From positions 124,001 to 188,000 of the forward strand of contig JADJAD010000019.1 in assembly GCA_016704465.1 (NCBI GenBank): a DNA stretch of 64,000 bases, read 5' to 3'. This DNA comes from Gemmatimonadota bacterium (GTDB taxonomy: Bacteria; Gemmatimonadota; Gemmatimonadetes; Gemmatimonadales; Gemmatimonadaceae). Made by a program: the position numbers and the translations under genes. Below, one piece after another: positions 45,293 through 53,554 of the stretch. The notes under the pieces were generated by a model. That model made no database searches and was not told where the DNA came from. It saw nothing but the letters and a program-made list of their open reading frames with translations. Each line of letters starts with the position of its first letter. Position 1 is the stretch's first letter.

Positions 45293-46108
45293 ATGGCCAA
45301 CGCCGAAACGTTCATCGACGAAATCAAGGGACTCCTGACGCGCAACATGGAGGCGAATACGCAGCTCGCCTCGCGCGTCTCAGGCCTGCTGCAGCAGTCC
45401 GCGCGCGAGGGGCTTCCCGCCACCCCGAACGAGCTGTTCGCCCGCTGGCTCGACTTCAATCTTGCGTCGGCGACCGTCATCTCCACGCACTCGACCGAGG
45501 TCATGCGAGGACTCGTGGATGCGGCGGAACGTTCGCTGCTCGGGCGAGCGCTGCCATCGCACGAGCAGGGGGTGCCCAACGCTGGAACCACGCCCCCGAC
45601 CGCGGCCACACCGATCGACCTGCACGTCGAAGGGACACCGGGCGAGACGGTGCGCGCGCCGTTCCTTATCGCGAATGAATACGACCGTCCCCTCGAGGTC
45701 AGCTTCGAGGCGTCACCGCTGCGTGACGAGGCGGGGCGTGAGATCGCGGTTGGCCAGGTGACGTTCGAACCGGGCGCGCTCACCCTCGCGCGCGGGCAGC
45801 GAGTGGTGCAGGCGGCCATCGCCATCCCGGACAAGGCAGCGGTGGGTGCGACCTACCGCGGCGAGGTGCGCATCAAGGGATATCAGGCCCGCACGATTGC
45901 CCTGGCGCTCTCCGTCGTGGCGCGGGATTCGGCGAGCGAAGCGGCGCAGGAATCGACGGCGGCGTCAACGCCCCGTGCAGCGGCAGGCGCATCGGCGCGC
46001 GCAGCGAAGGGATCGTCGACATCCGGTCGCGGGGCGAAGGGAGACAGCAGCGGGAGGAAGTCGTCGCGCGGCAAGAAGCGTCGTTCGGGCGGGAAGGCGC
46101 AGGAATGA
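45293..46108 (+). CDS. Phasin-like protein with Ig-like domain and basic tail (cluster gene 4)
   Basis: A 271-residue protein in three parts. Residues 1-90 are amphipathic helices (ETFIDEIKGLLTRNMEANTQ, then FARWLDFNLASATVISTHSTEV), similar in character to granule-coating phasins. Residues about 105-210 form an Ig-like domain (GETVRAPFLIANEYDRPLEV to KGYQARTIALALSVV). The last 60 residues are Ala/Ser-rich and then strongly basic (Lys/Arg/Gly), like DNA-binding tails of PhaF/PhaM-type proteins. Such an order would let it bind a lipid granule and nucleic acid (inference). No leader. Its TGA overlaps the next ATG. Confidence 0.58.
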   Translation: MANAETFIDEIKGLLTRNMEANTQLASRVSGLLQQSAREGLPATPNELFARWLDFNLASATVISTHSTEVMRGLVDAAERSLLGRALPSHEQGVPNAGTTPPTAATPIDLHVEGTPGETVRAPFLIANEYDRPLEVSFEASPLRDEAGREIAVGQVTFEPGALTLARGQRVVQAAIAIPDKAAVGATYRGEVRIKGYQARTIALALSVVARDSASEAAQESTAASTPRAAAGASARAAKGSSTSGRGAKGDSSGRKSSRGKKRRSGGKAQE

Positions 46109-46560
46109 CGTCGCGCCAGCCTGCGCGTACGCGCCGCCCGACGCTCCCCTGCCTGACGATTGCCCGCAGCCCGGCCAACGACGTGCGGGTCATCGTCAAC
46201 GCCTTTGCGTCGACGCCGGCCCTGGCTGGCCTGCTCACCGATCGCGCCGGCTTCGTGGGAGAACACCGGGCGGAGCTGCGCGAACTGCTGCAGCAGCTCA
46301 CCGGCCGCATCGGAGCCTGGATCGAGTCGGCGGAGCGCTCGACCGCTGATGATCACCCGCGCGCGCAGGATGCCCACCGGTATCCGGTGTTGGCAGCCGC
46401 GAGGGCAGCGGCGGCGGGCGCACCGCCGGCCACCACGAGCGCACCTCCCGACGCGACACCCGGGCGCCCCGCCGCGCGCCGTCGCCACGCGGTGCATCGC
46501 GCGGCATCCACTCCCGCCGCCTCCCTCGCCGAGTGGCGCGGGGGGGCGCTGCTGCGTTAG
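46105..46560 (+). CDS. Uncharacterised 151-residue protein (cluster gene 5)
   Basis: Starts at an ATG overlapping the previous stop (ATGA). The first half is helical with a leucine-rich segment (RAELRELLQQLTGRIGAWIESAE) and no leader; the second half is Ala/Pro/Arg-rich and probably disordered. No family recognised. Position and coupling, rather than conservation, make it likely to be real. It ends eight bases before the next gene. Confidence 0.45.
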   Translation: MTSRQPARTRRPTLPCLTIARSPANDVRVIVNAFASTPALAGLLTDRAGFVGEHRAELRELLQQLTGRIGAWIESAERSTADDHPRAQDAHRYPVLAAARAAAAGAPPATTSAPPDATPGRPAARRRHAVHRAASTPAASLAEWRGGALLR

Positions 46561-46568
46561 GCAGGGCC

Positions 46569-47615
46569 ATGCAGGTTCGCCCATCGCTGCATACGGTGCG
46601 GGACGATGCCTTCAACCCGCCGGTCGCGGGCTCCGCCGATGCCGCCCGGTACTCCGAGTGGCACCACTTCAACTTCAACGACGAGGCGTCGGAGGTCTAC
46701 GGGCTGTTCAACCTCGCCCTCTCGGGCGACGTGTCGCAGCCGCCGCGCGCCCGCGCCGGCGTGTCGCTGGTGGTGTGCGAGCGTGGGGTGGGATGGCACG
46801 GGACGATGAACCTGTACCCGCTCGAGGAGTGCACCGTCGCGGCCGGGTCGGTCGACGTCGCGATCGGTGGCAACAGCGTGCGCTTGCGTCGCGGGCGCTA
46901 CCAGCTGGCCGGGGCGCTGAAGGACGGGTCAGTCGCCTTCCACGCGACGTACACGCCGAAAGCGTGTCCCATGCGCCTCGATCACATCGGGGGCGTGGTC
47001 AGCTCGTTCCTGTCGCCCAGCTTCGACGTGGAGGGGACACTCATCCTGGACGGGCGCGAGATCCCGCTGCGCGGCGCGACCGGCTATCACGACCACAACT
47101 GGGGGACGTGGGACTGGGGGCGCGACATCGGCTGGGACTGGGGCTACCTGATCGAGCCCCCGGGATCGGGGCGCACGAAGACGCGTCACCCCCCGCTCTC
47201 CATCGTCTTCGGGCAGGTGACCGATGCCACCCGCGTGGCGGCGCGCTCCGACCTGGTGGTCCTCGTGTGGGAAGGCGAACGCTGGAGTCGTGCCTTCGTG
47301 GGCGATGCCGTGTCGATCACGACGACCGGCGAACGACGCTACGGCGACGTGCCGCGCATTCCCGGGGTGCTCGCCCTGCTGGCCCCGGACCGTCCGCGCA
47401 TCCCCGAACGGGTCGACATCCGCGCCGCCGACGGCGACGATGTCCTGGAGATCACCCTGCACGTCGACGCGGCGATGCAGTTCCTCATTCCGCATCCGGC
47501 CACGGCGGGTCGCACGACGATCGCCGAGCTGGTGGGGCACTATTCGGTGCGCGGACGGCTCGACGGGCGCGCGGTGGCCTTCGAATACGTCGGCTTCGCA
47601 GAGTTAGCCGGATGA
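46569..47615 (+). CDS. CrtC/AttH-like lipocalin-fold protein (cluster gene 6)
   Basis: A 348-residue protein resembling hydroxyneurosporene synthase (carotenoid 1,2-hydratase CrtC) and AttH-type two-lipocalin proteins. The key match is the GYHDHNWGTWDWG block (around residue 175) with an upstream WHHFNFNDEASEVYGLF and a C-terminal FEYVGFAEL typical of the family. Some members hydrate or cyclise isoprenoid chains. With a prenyl synthase in the same cluster, an isoprenoid substrate is plausible. No leader is visible. The start is 8 bp after the preceding stop and its own TGA overlaps the next ATG. Confidence 0.7.
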   Translation: MQVRPSLHTVRDDAFNPPVAGSADAARYSEWHHFNFNDEASEVYGLFNLALSGDVSQPPRARAGVSLVVCERGVGWHGTMNLYPLEECTVAAGSVDVAIGGNSVRLRRGRYQLAGALKDGSVAFHATYTPKACPMRLDHIGGVVSSFLSPSFDVEGTLILDGREIPLRGATGYHDHNWGTWDWGRDIGWDWGYLIEPPGSGRTKTRHPPLSIVFGQVTDATRVAARSDLVVLVWEGERWSRAFVGDAVSITTTGERRYGDVPRIPGVLALLAPDRPRIPERVDIRAADGDDVLEITLHVDAAMQFLIPHPATAGRTTIAELVGHYSVRGRLDGRAVAFEYVGFAELAG

Positions 47616-48055
47616 GCGGGCGCCGCACCCTGCGCGAGGACGTGCCCACTCGGCGCCCCGCCTGGCAGGCGGCGGTCGATGCCATGGCGGTGCTGCGCGA
47701 CGAGTCCCCCGATTGTTATCGTCGGGTGAGCGAGCGCATGGCAGAGGCGCCGGCTCGTTTGGTGGTGGGTGACGAGACGCTGGGGATCACGGCCAGCGAC
47801 GGCATCGTGCACCTGCGCGACGTCGCCCCGCCAGGTCACCTCATGGAGGCGACGCTCGATGCCTCGTCGGTCGTGCGACTGGTCGACGGCACCAGCACGA
47901 TCGAGCAACTCATGGCGCTGAGCCTGCTCGATGTTCGCGGGCACCCCGACGCGCTGCTGGCGTTCCTCGGTGCGGCGCGAGCGGTCGGCGACGCAGGGAC
48001 GCGCTCCGCCGCGCTGCAGCGCATCTTTGAACGATTCCGGGAACAGGTCGGGTGA
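47612..48055 (+). CDS. SCP2-like lipid-binding protein (cluster gene 7)
   Basis: A 147-residue protein whose second half matches the SCP2 sterol-carrier pattern: LVVGDETLGITASDGIVHL, then EATLDASSVVRLVDGTSTIEQLMALSLLDVRGHPDALLAFL. SCP2 domains hold hydrophobic ligands in a tunnel. The N-terminal 45 residues are helical. It is the last gene of the coupled set (ATG overlapping the CrtC-like stop). Assignment rests on pattern only and is moderate. A 17-bp near-repeat (GACGGGCGACGCGAACT type) follows the stop at 48056-48090. Confidence 0.55.
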   Translation: MSGRRTLREDVPTRRPAWQAAVDAMAVLRDESPDCYRRVSERMAEAPARLVVGDETLGITASDGIVHLRDVAPPGHLMEATLDASSVVRLVDGTSTIEQLMALSLLDVRGHPDALLAFLGAARAVGDAGTRSAALQRIFERFREQVG

Positions 48056-48126
48056 GCCGACGGGCGACGCGAACTGACGGGCGACGCGACCGACGGCGAC
48101 GCGTCGCACCCGTCCGCCCGCTCACC

Positions 48127-48552
48127 TCACACGGTCACGCGACGAAACGTCGCCAGCTCCGACTCGGCGATCGGACGCACTCGCAGGATGCGCTCGCGCT
48201 GGATGGACACAGTGCCAGGCTTGGCGCCACGAGGTTTGGAGACGTGCCGTCCCTCGGTCATGGAGACCGCAACCACACCCGCTGAACGTGCCTTGCTGTG
48301 GAATGCCGCGATGCTTGCGGCAAGCTCGAGCGTCGCCCGATCCGGTTCCCGGTCGGCCGAGACGCGCAACACCACGTGCCCGCCGGGCATGCCACGAATG
48401 TGAAACCAGCGATCATTCGCCTTGGCGAGCTTGAGGCTCACGTAGTCGTTGGCGGCATCGGTCTTTCCCGCAAACAGCTGCCAGCCGTCGGGCAGCGCGT
48501 ATTCGAGGATGCCGGCGGGAGGGGACGGCGGACCGTGCGGGCGCTCGCTCAC
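48127..48552 (-). CDS. Stand-alone NFACT-R (DUF814) domain protein
   Basis: A 141-residue protein made of one NFACT-R RNA-binding domain, as found at the C-terminal side of RqcH/FbpA. Conserved features are the opening YALPDGWQLFAGKTDAANDYVSLKLA, then WFHIRGMPGGHVVLR and VSMTEGRHVSKPRGAKPGTVS. Full-length NFACT proteins have NFACT-N and coiled-coil parts that are missing here, but stand-alone NFACT-R proteins are common and this one is complete. It could assist ribosome-associated quality control or RNA binding. It converges on the lipid cluster across about 70 bp. Confidence 0.85.
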   Translation of the reverse strand: MSERPHGPPSPPAGILEYALPDGWQLFAGKTDAANDYVSLKLAKANDRWFHIRGMPGGHVVLRVSADREPDRATLELAASIAAFHSKARSAGVVAVSMTEGRHVSKPRGAKPGTVSIQRERILRVRPIAESELATFRRVTV

Positions 48553-48658
48553 GCACCACCTGCAGCGTTCGCCGTGCGCGGAGACATGCCTGCACTGGGC
48601 ATCTGCAACGGTCGCGCCGAAGGTGGTGCTAGCGCTGACGGCATGAGTGGGATCGCCG

Positions 48659-49141
48659 CTACTTCTTCCCCCACCCCTTCAGGTCGTCGACCCAGACGGG
48701 CACGTCCGTATGCTCGAGCAACAGTTCAAAGCGCCGCTGCTCTTCCCGGGTGAATTTCGCCTGGTCGGGATACAGCGCCTTGATGATCGTGGAGGCGTCG
48801 AAGTCATCGTGTGCCGTGGCCGCGTCCTTCCAGGCGATCGTGAAGCGCAGGTCCCATCGGTTGGCCTCGCCCGCATGGTTCATCGGCGTCACCGCCGACA
48901 TGCTCACGATGCGACCCAGCTCCTGCTGCTTGAGCAGGATCGGATAGTGATTGCGCTTGTACAGCTCCATCCATTCGTCGGTGAAGCCCCACTTGATCTT
49001 GTAGGAGTATTCCACGACGAACGGCTCGGGTTTCGCCTGGGCGCCCGCGCTCGGCGCCGTCACGACGAGCGCGATCCAGACGATCGAGAGCGCGAGGGCG
49101 AGCCGTCGTGCGAATGCTGGGCGGTGGGTACGGAGCGTCAT
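48659..49141 (-). CDS. Secreted protein of unknown function
   Basis: A 160-residue protein with a signal peptide (cleavage after APSAGAQA, residue 36) and a compact domain with a possible dimeric alpha/beta-barrel pattern (FVVEYSYKIKWGFTDEWMELYKRNHYPILLKQQELGRI and a later WDLRFTIAWKDAATAHDDF). It ends with DLKGWGKK. No family name is certain. The ATG at 49141 starts the leader; an ATG at 49180 would add 13 polar residues. It is divergent from the DUF5916 gene across 243 bp. Confidence 0.6.
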   Translation of the reverse strand: MTLRTHRPAFARRLALALSIVWIALVVTAPSAGAQAKPEPFVVEYSYKIKWGFTDEWMELYKRNHYPILLKQQELGRIVSMSAVTPMNHAGEANRWDLRFTIAWKDAATAHDDFDASTIIKALYPDQAKFTREEQRRFELLLEHTDVPVWVDDLKGWGKK

Positions 49142-49384
49142 CGGTCGGCGGGGTGAGAAGGTATCGGAAGGTACTGCCATCCCCCAGATTCGAGGTGTAC
49201 GGTCTCGAATCGAAAAATATCGCCTCCGGCCAACCTGTCCATGCGAGGCGGCTCCTCGTGTCACGGCATGCTCGGGCGTCTGCTGTTCGAACAACGTTAC
49301 ACGCCGCCCGGTGCGTAACCGTCCGGTGCGAGTCGCACCGATGCTTATTGCATCGCCTCGTTCCCTCACGTCGATCCCCCGGCT

Positions 49385-51741
49385 GTGCTCGCTCTCCCGT
49401 TCGCTGTTCTTGCCCTGCTGCTGCCGTCCGACCCCCCGCTCGGGGGCGTTTTCAACGGACGTGCTGGTCAGCTCGACGTTCCGCTCCCCCGGCTCGAACA
49501 GACGCTTACCCTCGACGGCTTTCTGACCGAGCCGGTGTGGGGCCAGGCGGCACTGCTCACCGGTTTTTCGCAATTCCAGCCGGCCGACCGCCGACCCTCG
49601 GCCGATTCGACCGAAGTGCTGGTGTGGTACTCTCCCACCGCGATCCACTTCGGCGTGCGCGCGTTCGCGCCGACTGGGGCCACCAACGCACGGCTCTCGG
49701 ACCGGGACAAGATCAGCGCCGACGACTACGTCGAGATCATCCTCTCCACGTTTAACGATGGGCGGCAGGCATTTGTGTTCGGCGTCAACGCGCTCGGCGT
49801 GCAGGCCGACGGCACGCTGAACGAGGTGACGAGCACCGCCTCCTCCTCGAGTTCCGCCACGAACACGGGTCGCACGTCGGCCGACCTGAGCGCCAACTTT
49901 GTGTACGAGTCCAAGGGGCGGGTGACGGAGTTGGGCTATGAGGTCGAGGTGCGCATCCCGTTCAAGTCGCTGCGTTACCAGCCGCGCGAAGTGCAGGACT
50001 GGGGACTCCAGCTCGTGCGTCGCGTGCAGCACCGCGGGCATGAGGACACGTGGACGCCGGCCCGTCGCGACGGGGCCTCGTTCCTTGCGCAGTCCGGTCG
50101 TCTCACCGGGTTGCGCGGCCTGCGGCGCGGGCTCGTGGTCGACCTCAATCCGTCGGTCGTGGGCTTCGAGAACGGCGCCCGCAAGGCTGACGGTAGCTGG
50201 GGCTACTCGCCGCAGGGGCCGGAGTACGGGGGGACGGTTCGGTGGGGGGTGACCAACAACCTCTCGCTCAATGGCACCGTCAATCCCGACTTCTCGCAGG
50301 TCGAGGCCGACGTGGTCGCCTTCCAGTACGACCCGCGCCAGGCGCTGTTCTATCCGGAGCGTCGCCCCTTCTTCCTGGAGGGGATCGAGAACTTCGCCGT
50401 GGGGAACAACCTCGTCTACAGTCGACGCATCGTGCAGCCCGACGTGGCGGTGAAGCTCACCGGCAAGAGCTTCGGGACGAATCTCGCCATCCTGTCGGCC
50501 CTCGACGATCGCTCGACCTCCATCGGCGGGACTGGGAACCCGCTGTTCAACATCGTGCGTGGCACGCGCGATCTCGGCGGCAGTCGCGGCTCGGCTTCAC
50601 CTACACCGATCGGCTGGACGGCGAGCATTCCAACCGCGTGGCGGGGCTCGACGCCCGCCTGATTGCCCGGAAGGTGTGGGCACTCTCGCTGCAAGGGGCG
50701 ATGAGCCACACGCGGGCCGATACCAACGCTACGACTGCACCGCTATGGGCCGCGACGCTCGACCGGCAGGGGCGAGGCTACACCTTCTCGGCGCGTATCA
50801 ACGCCATCGGCGAGGATTTCGACGCCCAGGCCGGATTCATCTCCCGCCGCAACGTGGTGGACTACGTCGTCAGCAACAACTGGACGTTCTTCCGACCCGC
50901 CGGGTCGCGCATCGAGACCTGGGGACTCACCGTACGCGGGCAGGGGACGGGGCCGTACGACGCCTTTGTGCGGGGACGTGCGTCGCAGGATCGCAAGCTG
51001 CACTTCACGACCAATGCCGCCCTGCGCGGCGGGTGGCGTCTGAGCGGTGGCGTGTATTTCGAGAACTTCGGCTTCGATCCCGCCCTCTATCGCGACTATT
51101 ACATCGAACGTGACCTGGGGGCCGTGAAGGACACCGTGAAGTTCACCGCCGCCGGCGACCCGCGACTGCATAACGTCGACCTCACCATGCGCGTGGCGAC
51201 GCCCGAGTGGGGCAAGTTCTCGGGCGACTTCTTCTACATTGGCGGCAAGGACGAGAACTTCGATGAGTGGCAGTCGGGGCTGGTCCACATCGTCACGGTC
51301 AATGCCCGTTGGCGCCCCACCGACCAGATCCGGGTGGAGGGGCAGTACCAGCACCAGGAGTTCAATCGCTGGACCGACGGCACCACGGTGTCCATCCGCA
51401 AGGTGCCGAGACTCAAGGTCGAGTACCAGGCGACGCGCACGATCTTCTTCCGGATGGTGGGGCAGTACGACACCCAGGAAAAGCTCGACCGGCGCGACGA
51501 CGGAAGGACCAACGATCCGCTGCTGTTGCGCACCGCGAGCGGGAGCTACACGCGCCTGAGCGGCTTCAAGCGCAACCGGGTGCGGGCGGACTGGCTCTTC
51601 TCCTACCAGCCGACCCCCGGAACGGTGTTCTTCCTGGGCTACGGAAGCTCGCTCGACGAGCCCGAACCGCTCAAGTTCAACCGTCTCACCCGCGTGCAGG
51701 ACGGGCTCTTCATGAAGTGGTCGTATCTCTTCAGGTTGTAG
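49385..51741 (+). pseudogene. DUF5916 outer-membrane protein, one-base frameshift
   Basis: An exported protein of about 780 residues: a short signal peptide, an N-terminal CBM9-like carbohydrate-binding domain (LDGFLTEPVWGQAALLTGF to VEVRIPFKSLRY) and a C-terminal DUF5916 outer-membrane barrel (VDLNPSVVGFENG, YPERRPFFLEGIENF, ending FMKWSYLFRL). The frame shifts near 50585, where one added base joins GTRDLGG to SRLGFTYTDRL. Both halves are conserved, so an assembly indel is likely. The start is a GTG at 49385 with a leader right after it. Its stop is 11 bp from that of the rhodanese gene. Usual role: binding or uptake of glycans at the surface (family-level inference). Confidence 0.78.
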
Positions 51742-51751
51742 CTGCTTCCGG

Positions 51752-52636
51752 CTACTTCCCTACCTCGACCACCACGGGCAAGTCGGTGCGCTTGCTCCAC
51801 TCCTCGAACGAGCCGTCGAAGATGCGGGTGGTGTATCCCAGGCGGCGGGAGGCGTAGTACAGCAGCGAGGCTTGCATCCCGATGTGGCAGTAGGTGACGA
51901 CCGTGTCACCCGTCTTGACTCCAGCAACGGCGAACACCTGGCTCAGCTTCGGTTCGTCGCGCAGTTGCGTGAGTTCGGTGGTGAGGGACGAATACGGGGC
52001 GTTCCGGGCGCCGGGAATATGGCCGGCGCGCGGCATCTGTCCCGGGCTCACGCCGAGGTAGAACTCCGGCGTTCGCGCGTCGAGAATCGATACCCCTGCC
52101 GTGGCGCCGTTCGCGCGCACGAAGTCGATGTCGGCGATCACCGATGGGTCGATCTTTGGGGTGAAGGAACCGCGAGCCACGGCCACGTTCTCGCGCGACA
52201 CCGGTCGTCCCGCGTCGCGCCAGGCATCCATGCCTCCATCGAGCACGGAGACGCGACCCTTGAGCCCCACGTGCTCGAGCGTCACCAGCAGCCGCGCCAT
52301 CTGCAGCGGCTGACCGTAGATCACGATGCGGTCCCCGTCGTTCACCCCGATCTCCTCGAGCAGCGAGTCGAGCAGTGCGGCTGGCGGCAGCTGGCTGCTG
52401 AGTCCCGCCAGGGTGGGGGCGTAGCTGGAAAAGAGCAGCAGTCGCGCACCCGGCACGTGTCCCGCGTCGTACTCGGCGCGCGATGCCGCGGCGTGCACGA
52501 TGACCTGTCGAGCGTCCGTTGCGTGTTGCGATAGCCAGCTCCCGGTGACAACCAGCGGCGCTTGCGCTGCAGCGGCGCGCAGTGGGGCGGCCAACGTGGG
52601 AAGCACGGCGAGCGCCGCGAGGGCGAGACGATGCAT
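51752..52636 (-). CDS. Two-domain periplasmic rhodanese (thiosulfate sulfurtransferase)
   Basis: A 294-residue exported sulfurtransferase with a signal peptide (cleavage near AAAAQA, residue 26) and two rhodanese domains. The first (about 40-150) has no active-site cysteine; the second has it in VTYCHIGMQAS, six-residue loop length CHIGMQ followed by S, typical for thiosulfate-using enzymes. Boundary motifs DARTPEFYLG and HIPGARNAPY are present. It would move a sulfane sulfur from thiosulfate to an acceptor such as cyanide or a thiol. The ATG at 52636 starts the leader. It is divergent from the DoxX-like gene, 138 bp away. Confidence 0.9.
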   Translation of the reverse strand: MHRLALAALAVLPTLAAPLRAAAAQAPLVVTGSWLSQHATDARQVIVHAAASRAEYDAGHVPGARLLLFSSYAPTLAGLSSQLPPAALLDSLLEEIGVNDGDRIVIYGQPLQMARLLVTLEHVGLKGRVSVLDGGMDAWRDAGRPVSRENVAVARGSFTPKIDPSVIADIDFVRANGATAGVSILDARTPEFYLGVSPGQMPRAGHIPGARNAPYSSLTTELTQLRDEPKLSQVFAVAGVKTGDTVVTYCHIGMQASLLYYASRRLGYTTRIFDGSFEEWSKRTDLPVVVEVGK

Positions 52637-52774
52637 CGGAGGGAGGGGCAAGAGGACCAGGGACGGCGCATACGGGCGACGCATCGTAACCTATCACCAC
52701 AGGCGGTCGAAACTGCGGCCGCGAGCCGGGCGTACCGTGTGTCTGCGTACACTCCATCACTGGGAACGGGACGA

Positions 52775-53449
52775 ATGCTCGACGCGATCGACGCACTGCA
52801 CCAGCGCGCACGACAGCTTGCGCCGCTCCATCGGCTGGCCATCATCTCACGAGTCCTGCTCGCGCTGGCCTTCATCCCCACCGGGATGGTCAAGCTGCTC
52901 GGCCAACGCTTCACGCTGCTCCCGACCACCGATCCCGTCGGCGCCTTCTTCGAGGCGATGTACCAGACCGGCTTCTACTGGAACTTCCTCGGGCTGGGAC
53001 AGGTCGCGGCGGGTGTGCTGCTGCTGATTCCGGCCACCACGACCGTTGGCGCGGTCTGCTTCTTTCCGGTCGTCCTCAACATCACGGTCGTCACCTGGTC
53101 CATCGGGTTCAAGGGGACCACGTACATCACGTCGCTGATGCTGCTCGCCTCCATCTTCCTGCTGTGCTGGGATTGGGATCGGCTGCGTTCAATTCTCGTT
53201 GCCCCTCCCGGACGCGCCCCCGAACGTGTTGCCCCGCCGTCCTCGCTCGAGCGGGCAGGCTACATTCTCGGAACGACGGCCGGCCTCGGCGTCGTCCTCG
53301 CGCTGCGGAGTCTTGTGCCGGGCGAAACCGTCCCTTGGCTGCTCGGCGTGGGCGTGGTGGCAATTGCGATGGTGCTCGTCGCCTGGGTCCGGTCGTTCCG
53401 GCGAGCTGACTCCGCGTCCCGTGCGCAGTCGAATCCGCCGTCGCGTTGA
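52775..53449 (+). CDS. DoxX-like membrane protein
   Basis: A 224-residue inner-membrane protein with an N-terminal four-helix DoxX-type part (ISRVLLALAFIPTGMVKLLG, FLGLGQVAAGVLLLIPAT, TTVGAVCFFPVVLNITVVTW) and two more C-terminal helices. DoxX/DoxD proteins are linked to thiosulfate:quinone oxidoreductases and redox membrane complexes. It lies between a rhodanese and a TsdA-like cytochrome, so a role in thiosulfate oxidation is plausible but unproven. The ATG at 52775 gives a clean N-terminus; the frame is open upstream without conserved sequence. Confidence 0.75.
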   Translation: MLDAIDALHQRARQLAPLHRLAIISRVLLALAFIPTGMVKLLGQRFTLLPTTDPVGAFFEAMYQTGFYWNFLGLGQVAAGVLLLIPATTTVGAVCFFPVVLNITVVTWSIGFKGTTYITSLMLLASIFLLCWDWDRLRSILVAPPGRAPERVAPPSSLERAGYILGTTAGLGVVLALRSLVPGETVPWLLGVGVVAIAMVLVAWVRSFRRADSASRAQSNPPSR

Positions 53450-53554
53450 CCGACGCCGGCGCCGCGCATTATCTAGCAGCAGCGGCGGCTGCCACATCGC
53501 CGACGACCGCTCTGGAATCCATTCACTCGCCCGCGACGGAGCGACGGAAGATCC

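Noticed and set aside
46160..48055. A long plus-strand frame of about 630 codons
   Set aside because: It is a shadow of the cluster genes in another frame; it is Arg/Ala/Gly-rich and lacks family motifs, while the other frame has the CrtC-like and SCP2-like proteins.
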